Positions 59,227 to 64,000 of a DNA stretch of 64,000 nt are shown in pieces. This DNA comes from Oceanospirillaceae bacterium UBA7410. Its GTDB lineage: Bacteria; Pseudomonadota; Gammaproteobacteria; Pseudomonadales; Balneatricaceae. The position numbers and the translations under genes are program-made. Every line of letters begins with the position of its first letter. The stretch's first letter is position 1. The stretch spans positions 2,613 through 66,612 of the forward strand of contig DKMQ01000100.1 in the NCBI GenBank assembly GCA_002470565.1, written 5' to 3'. Under the pieces are notes generated by a model that was given only the letters and a program-made list of their open reading frames with translations, ran no database searches and was not told the DNA's origin.

Positions 59227-59835
59227 ATGATCAAGTTGACCCCACGACAAGACCAAGTGCTCGACTGTATCCGTAACTACATCATCGACACAGGCTATCC
59301 GCCAACACGTGCGGAAATTGCCAAAGAGCTTGGCTTTAAGTCGCCCAATGCTGCAGAAGAACACATCAAAGCACTGGCCCGTAAAGGCGCTATAGAAATC
59401 ATTCCAGGTGCTTCTCGCGGTATACGCATCCCCGATATGCATGAGGTTGATTTAGGTCTACCTATCATAGGTATGGTTGCAGCAGGTAGCCCTTTACTTG
59501 CACAAGAGCATATTAGTGATTATTGCGCTATTCCTGAAAACTTATTTTATCCTAAAGCAGATTACCTACTTAAAGTAAGCGGTATGTCGATGAAAGATAT
59601 TGGCATTTATGATGGTGATTTATTAGCGGTACACAAAACAGACCAAGCCAGAAATGGTCAAGTGGTAGTGGCACGCCTTAATGACGAAGTGACTGTGAAA
59701 CGTTTCCAACGCAATGGCAATAATGTACAGCTGATAGCAGAAAATCCAGATTTTTCTCCTATCGAAGTAGACTTAACGCAAGAACACTTAAGCATTGAAG
59801 GCCTGAGTGTAGGTGTGATTCGCCGCGGTAACTAA
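59227..59835 (+). CDS. lexA: LexA, SOS repressor
   Basis: A 202-residue repressor-protease. The N-terminal winged helix-turn-helix (about 1-65) contains [20 protein letters not shown]. Self-cleavage is at Ala86-Gly87 in MVAAGSP, and the Ser121/Lys158 dyad sits in GMSMKD and VTVKRF, each two residues beyond the E. coli numbering. The ATG at 59227 is preceded by AGAAGGA; the frame continues 84 bases upstream through the LexA boxes, so the longer version is rejected. It heads a lexA-sulA operon. Confidence 0.97.
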   Translation: MIKLTPRQDQVLDCIRNYIIDTGYPPTRAEIAKELGFKSPNAAEEHIKALARKGAIEIIPGASRGIRIPDMHEVDLGLPIIGMVAAGSPLLAQEHISDYCAIPENLFYPKADYLLKVSGMSMKDIGIYDGDLLAVHKTDQARNGQVVVARLNDEVTVKRFQRNGNNVQLIAENPDFSPIEVDLTQEHLSIEGLSVGVIRRGN

Positions 59836-59856
59836 ACCTAACTCAGGAGCACTAAA

Positions 59857-60312
59857 ATGTTTCAACAACAGCACCAGCTCAACACAAACATTGAAGGTAT
59901 TTTGGCAGAACATCAACTTGATTTGTGGGCTCAAGAAGAAAGCGAACAAACGCAAGATCTTAGTAGTATTACTGAAATCATCATGCGTGGTGAAGCTTGG
60001 AATAATGTACAAACATTACTACCTTTAATGGCTCAGCTTAGCCATGACCAACGCTGGTTAGCTTGGGTTGCACCACCTCAGTTATTACCTAAAGCTCAAT
60101 TAATAGCTGCAGGTTTTGACCTAAATAAAATTATCTTATTAAAGCCAGATGCCCAACATGACACTTTAAGTTTAGCCCGCCAAGCTCTAAAAAGTGGCAC
60201 GTGTCATGCTGTTATTAGCTGGTTTGGAACGCTTGAAGACAAGCAGCTAAGCGGACTAGCACAAGCAGCAGAAATAGGTAATAGCCGCGCTTTTTTGATC
60301 AAGCACCAATAA
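59857..60312 (+). CDS. sulA: SulA-like cell division inhibitor
   Basis: A 151-residue protein that in family members blocks FtsZ polymerisation during DNA damage. The core QRWLAWVAPPQLLPKAQLIAAGF (visible as two parts, RWLAWVAPP and LLPKAQLIAAGF, about 66-90) and the Ser-Gly-Thr CHAVISWFG segment (about 112-124) match the SulA/RecA-like fold. It begins 21 bases after lexA with a CAGGAG site, the lexA-sulA order of Pseudomonas, so it should be LexA-controlled from the upstream boxes. Confidence 0.85.
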   Translation: MFQQQHQLNTNIEGILAEHQLDLWAQEESEQTQDLSSITEIIMRGEAWNNVQTLLPLMAQLSHDQRWLAWVAPPQLLPKAQLIAAGFDLNKIILLKPDAQHDTLSLARQALKSGTCHAVISWFGTLEDKQLSGLAQAAEIGNSRAFLIKHQ

Positions 60313-60346
60313 AATAGGCATTTAGATTGGCTCTAACACCTCATCA

Positions 60347-61633
60347 CTAAAAGGTCATGTTCGTCTCAAAAAACTGCTGTAACAATTTGTGAGTAATATG
60401 AGGGTCTGCACTACCTGCTAGCTCACGAATGGAGTGCATTGCAAATGTGGGCACTCCTAAATCTAGCGTTCGCACACCCAATTGAGCTGCTGTAATTGGC
60501 CCAATAGTACTACCACAACCCATATCACTGCGCACAACAAAAGTTTGAATTGGTACGTCTACCTGTGCAGCTAACTCTTTCACCATGGCACTGGTAATCG
60601 CATTAGTGGCGTAACGCTGATTTGCGTTAACCTTAATTACAGGGCCTTGATTAAGTTTTGGGCCGTGTTGGTCATCGTGCTTGCTGGGAAAATTGGGGTG
60701 GACCCCATGTGCATTATCGGCAGATATAAAGGTTGATGCATCTAACACCTGATGCAGCAATTCTGGCCTGGGATAGATTCTTTGTAACACTGACATTAAG
60801 AAAGCACCCTGAGCGCCCTCTGCTGATTGGCTACCCACTTCTTCATGGTCATTACAAATTAACAACATGCCCTGATCTGTATTAGCAGCAAGCATAGCAG
60901 TTAAACCCATGTAACAACTTAATAGATTGTCCAGCCTGGCAGCTGCTAAAAACTCCTGCTTTAACCCTACTAAAGCAGGTGCTTGTACGTCATAGAAACT
61001 TAGTTCGTAATCAATGACCTCATCAACTTCAATACCATCTTTTCTTAGCTCCTTTGCAAGTGTAGCGCGTAAATTAAAATCATCACCTAGCGCTTGACCC
61101 AAAAGCACTGGCAAATCTGTTTGTGGATTAACACTATGGCCCTTATTAGCTTCTCGGTCTAAATGTATAGCTAAGCTTGGAATACAAGCCACAGGGCGCT
61201 TAAAGTCTATTAGATGGCTTATTAACTGACCACTTACATCACGACTAACTACCCTGCCGGCCAAAGATAGGTCACGGTCAAACCAAGGATGCAATAATGC
61301 TCCACCGTAAACCTCCACACCTAGTTGATGATAGCCTTTAGATTGTAGTTCAGGATTAGGCTTGACCTTTAAACACGGACTATCCGTATGAGCGCCTATC
61401 ATATGCATTCTTTGCAATGCACCTTGCTTGGGCAACTGGAAAGCGATTATGGTTGAGTCGTTCTTAGTGATGTAATAACAACCACCGGGCACCAAATCCC
61501 AATGGCCTGCCATATCAAGAGCATTGTAGCCCGCTGCACTTAGCTTGCTTATTATTGAAGCTACTGCATGAAATGGAGTAGGTGAATGAGTAATGAAATC
61601 CATTAACCCATTAAGGTAAGCTTGTTGTGACAT
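60347..61633 (-). CDS. apeB: M18 family aspartyl aminopeptidase
   Basis: A zinc aminopeptidase of 428 residues that removes N-terminal acidic residues. The metal ligands appear in [13 protein letters not shown], in [14 protein letters not shown] and in the C-terminal [14 protein letters not shown] block. The start at 61633 gives [20 protein letters not shown], matching the length and N terminus of Pseudomonas ApeB. Upstream ATG codons at 61642 and 61648 are alternatives, and the frame stays open to 61708. The gene is convergent with sulA and divergent from prc. Confidence 0.9.
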   Translation of the reverse strand: MSQQAYLNGLMDFITHSPTPFHAVASIISKLSAAGYNALDMAGHWDLVPGGCYYITKNDSTIIAFQLPKQGALQRMHMIGAHTDSPCLKVKPNPELQSKGYHQLGVEVYGGALLHPWFDRDLSLAGRVVSRDVSGQLISHLIDFKRPVACIPSLAIHLDREANKGHSVNPQTDLPVLLGQALGDDFNLRATLAKELRKDGIEVDEVIDYELSFYDVQAPALVGLKQEFLAAARLDNLLSCYMGLTAMLAANTDQGMLLICNDHEEVGSQSAEGAQGAFLMSVLQRIYPRPELLHQVLDASTFISADNAHGVHPNFPSKHDDQHGPKLNQGPVIKVNANQRYATNAITSAMVKELAAQVDVPIQTFVVRSDMGCGSTIGPITAAQLGVRTLDLGVPTFAMHSIRELAGSADPHITHKLLQQFFETNMTF

Positions 61634-61821
61634 TGGCATTGATTCCATTGTTGCAAAGATTGAATTTTGACACATTCTGCGCGCAACCGTAACGATTGCG
61701 TAAAGCATTGTTTAATTTACCCTAGATTCCCTCAAGAGGTTTGAAAAATCAACTTGAATCAAGCTAAGATAGCTTGCAAGTATTTTTTGACCTACATTCC
61801 ACTGCCTATTAAAAGACTAGA

Positions 61822-63909
61822 ATGATACACATGAACTTTAATACTAATAAAATCTCTTCACTTAATGTTTTTTTGAGTAAGTATTTACGCCGCACTTTAT
61901 CTACTGCACTGCTTGCTGCGAGCCTTATGGTTTTGCCATATGCGACTGCAAACACACAAGTAGTGAATGGCAGCATTGAGTTTACAAAAGAATACGGATT
62001 ATTAACGCAAGAAATTTTACAATTGTTAGATAAAGAACACTATCAAAATAGAACCCTTAATGACCAATTTTCTAGTGATGTATACGCCAATTATTTAAAA
62101 GCTTTAGACCCTCAGCATAGCTACCTTAGTGCCGCAGACCTGGTACCTTTTAACGACCTCAGTACTGAGCTTGATGACTTGTTAGCACAAGGCAATTTAG
62201 ATGCAATGGGACAGCTATATAGCTTATTACAAAAAAGACGCCTAGCATTTATCGATTATAGCTTAGCTACACTGGCCCAAGATGAAGCCATGTTTAATTT
62301 TGACCTTGTAGAAGGCATTCGAACATCACCATATGATGAGCCTAGGCTAGACGACCTATCGTCTATCAAAGACCTTTGGCGTCGACAGTTAAAAAATGAA
62401 TTTATTAACGGGCAGCTAAACGAGGAAACGCCTGAAGATATCAAAAAACGCCTCACAAAACGTTATACCAATCTACGTAAACGAGTCTCACAAGTAGAAC
62501 TTAAAGACGCTTACCAAAGTGTTATTAATAGCATTACTACCGTTATTGATCCCCATACAAGCTATCTCTCGCCGCGTGGGCTTGAAGATTTCAACATTGA
62601 CATGAGTTTATCTTTAGAGGGCATTGGTGCTGTATTACAAAGTGAAGATGATTATACAAAAGTCGTGCGCATCGTCGTAGGTGGCCCAGCAGATAAAGCT
62701 GGACAGCTTAAGGCGTCTGACTATATCGTTGGTGTCGCTCAAGATGGTGAAGAAATTCAAGATATATTGGGTTGGCGCTTGGATGACGTGGTGGGTCAAA
62801 TTAGAGGCCCTAAAGACTCTTTAGTTACGTTACAAATCATTCCAGGTGCTGACTTGCAGCAGCCAAAAAAGACAATTCAAATACGCCGTAATAAAGTAGC
62901 ACTAGAAGATCAAGCTGCTAAAAAATCAATCATTGAATTAGAAACTGACCAAGGCGCTCTTAAGTTTGGTGTCATCACCTTACCAACCTTTTATATGGAT
63001 TTTGCTGCTGCACAAAGTGGCGATCCCAATTACCGTAGCACCACTCGTGACGTCTATAACCTTATCGAAGAGCTTAAAGAAGAAGCAGTAAACGGCATTA
63101 TTATTGACTTGCGTAACAATGGAGGTGGTTCTTTACGAGAAGCCAATCAATTAACGGGATTGTTCATTGAAACAGGAACCACAGTACAAGTTCGTTATGC
63201 TGATGGAACCATAGAAAAGCAAATAGATCGTAATCCTTTCTTAGCCTACACTGGCCCAGTTGTGGTATTAGTTAACCGTTACAGCGCTTCAGCATCAGAA
63301 ATTTTTGCAGCGGCTATGCAAGATTACAAACGCGCTTTAGTAGTAGGCACTCAAACCTATGGTAAAGGCACTGTTCAAACATTTTCTGATCTTTCAAGCG
63401 GGAAAATAAAATTCACTCAAGCCAAATTTTACCGCGTGTCAGGAGCGAGTACACAGCACAAAGGGGTAGTTCCTGATGTTATTCTACCAAGTTTAGATAA
63501 CCCAGAAAAAGTGGGTGAAAGCACCCAAGACCATGCATTGCAATGGGATCAAGTTAAGTCAGTTAGTCACAAAACTTATTTTGCACTGGACGTAATTACC
63601 CCATATCTACAAGCCCAACAAGACAAACGCAATAAAGAAAGTAACGATTGGCAGTATATCTTAGCTGTAGCAGAACATGAAAAAAACAGGCCAGACCAGA
63701 TTAGCCTCAACTCTGTTGAGCGCCAAAAGTACTGGCAAGAACAACAAGATTGGTATTTAGGACATATCAATAAATTGCGCTTAAGCCACAATTTAGAACC
63801 TGTTACAGACGTACAAGATCATGAGTTTGATTATGAAGACGCACAAAACGACCCCCATGTGCTTGCAGGGGGCCAGGTAATTGCGGATTGGATTCATCTG
63901 GCACAATAA
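61822..63909 (+). CDS. prc: Prc, tail-specific carboxy-terminal protease
   Basis: Periplasmic S41 protease that degrades proteins with nonpolar C termini and, in E. coli, trims penicillin-binding protein 3. The 695-residue protein has a signal peptide ending near ATA (about 41-43), a helical N-terminal domain, a PDZ domain (about 245-330) with LEGIGAVLQ, and the catalytic region with SASASEIFAAAMQDYKRAL and YGKGTVQ supplying the serine-lysine dyad. The C-terminal domain after 560 is DUF3340-like. The ATG at 61831 is an alternative start. Confidence 0.95.
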   Translation: MIHMNFNTNKISSLNVFLSKYLRRTLSTALLAASLMVLPYATANTQVVNGSIEFTKEYGLLTQEILQLLDKEHYQNRTLNDQFSSDVYANYLKALDPQHSYLSAADLVPFNDLSTELDDLLAQGNLDAMGQLYSLLQKRRLAFIDYSLATLAQDEAMFNFDLVEGIRTSPYDEPRLDDLSSIKDLWRRQLKNEFINGQLNEETPEDIKKRLTKRYTNLRKRVSQVELKDAYQSVINSITTVIDPHTSYLSPRGLEDFNIDMSLSLEGIGAVLQSEDDYTKVVRIVVGGPADKAGQLKASDYIVGVAQDGEEIQDILGWRLDDVVGQIRGPKDSLVTLQIIPGADLQQPKKTIQIRRNKVALEDQAAKKSIIELETDQGALKFGVITLPTFYMDFAAAQSGDPNYRSTTRDVYNLIEELKEEAVNGIIIDLRNNGGGSLREANQLTGLFIETGTTVQVRYADGTIEKQIDRNPFLAYTGPVVVLVNRYSASASEIFAAAMQDYKRALVVGTQTYGKGTVQTFSDLSSGKIKFTQAKFYRVSGASTQHKGVVPDVILPSLDNPEKVGESTQDHALQWDQVKSVSHKTYFALDVITPYLQAQQDKRNKESNDWQYILAVAEHEKNRPDQISLNSVERQKYWQEQQDWYLGHINKLRLSHNLEPVTDVQDHEFDYEDAQNDPHVLAGGQVIADWIHLAQ

Positions 63910-63920
63910 CTGGAGGCTAG

Positions 63921-64000
63921 CTAGATAAGCTCCATCATTGGCTCATTCAGGGCCGATAGCTGCTCTCTTAGTTCTAAAATATGTTCCCCCCAATAGCGCT
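63921..64000 (-). CDS. C-terminal end of an unidentified gene
   Basis: The minus strand holds an open frame to the window edge that ends RYWGEHILELREQL through ALNEPMMELI and a TAG at 63921. It looks like a genuine acidic, helical C terminus, converging with prc 11 bases away. The rest lies beyond base 64000, so no family can be named. Confidence 0.55.
   Translation of the reverse strand, partial: RYWGEHILELREQLSALNEPMMELI

Overview
The window is an almost gap-free stretch of a gammaproteobacterial chromosome. The combination of SMC with ScpA/ScpB (not MukBEF), a lexA-sulA pair, a VC_2705-type acetate symporter beside an SSS-domain sensor kinase, and Pseudomonas/Oceanospirillales-type small families (DUF2069, DUF4389, DUF4892, UPF0270, DUF2058) fits a marine Oceanospirillales/Pseudomonadales-like bacterium. 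Base composition is moderately AT-rich. A Bermanella- or Oleispira-like genus is my guess and is not proven. I see no rRNA, tRNA, insertion sequence, prophage, CRISPR array or integrase, and no gene-free stretch reaches 300 bases.

Layout. 1-6335 (minus): FmdB-like zinc-ribbon gene, aspS, ruvC-ruvA-ruvB, then tolQ-tolR-tolA, with tolA running off the left edge inside a long KKAAD repeat. 6540-8980 (plus): proS, an ArsC-family reductase and a DUF2069 membrane protein, closed by a strong hairpin shared with the next block. 9045-12206 (minus): PHP phosphoesterase, scpA, scpB, rluB. 12316-12714 (plus): an H-NS-like gene. 12859-27236 (minus): a complete cytochrome c maturation operon ccmABCDEFGHI (including a 57-residue ccmD) running into smc, zipA and ligA.

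27357-38457 is an acetate block: a DEDDh exonuclease, a cNMP/CBS/DUF294 protein, the large and small subunits of an acetate-type symporter, a divergent transporter-domain hybrid kinase (CrbS/MxtR type), its LuxR-type response regulator (CrbR/ErdR type) and acs. 38631-46921 is a mixed stretch of small genes: two poorly characterised plus-strand genes, UPF0270, TusA, a hydrolase, an unrecognised 222-residue gene, a decayed DUF3291 gene, flavin reductase, ttcA, DUF2058, recQ and a YecA-like gene. 46939-51891 holds prmB-aroC followed by the tungstate transporter tupABC, with smrB divergent. 52009-59047 holds folE, a patatin phospholipase, DUF4892, DUF4389, gpsA, an RhlB-like helicase and dinG. 59161-64000 holds two tandem LexA boxes, lexA-sulA, an M18 aminopeptidase, prc, and the tail of one more gene.

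How the genes work together: recombination and repair (RuvABC, RecQ, LigA, DinG, LexA/SulA), chromosome organisation and division (SMC-ScpAB, ZipA, H-NS, TolQRA), respiration (Ccm) and acetate uptake, activation and sensing (symporter, Acs, kinase/regulator). Most of this is ordinary core genome. I found no convincing undescribed multi-gene system. The observations most worth a second look are the DUF3291 pseudogene at 41805-42063, the clustered acetate circuit, the unrecognised gene at 41140-41808, the degenerate exonuclease-like protein at 38631-39122, and a 49-codon open frame without a usual start codon that fills the gap after ligA.
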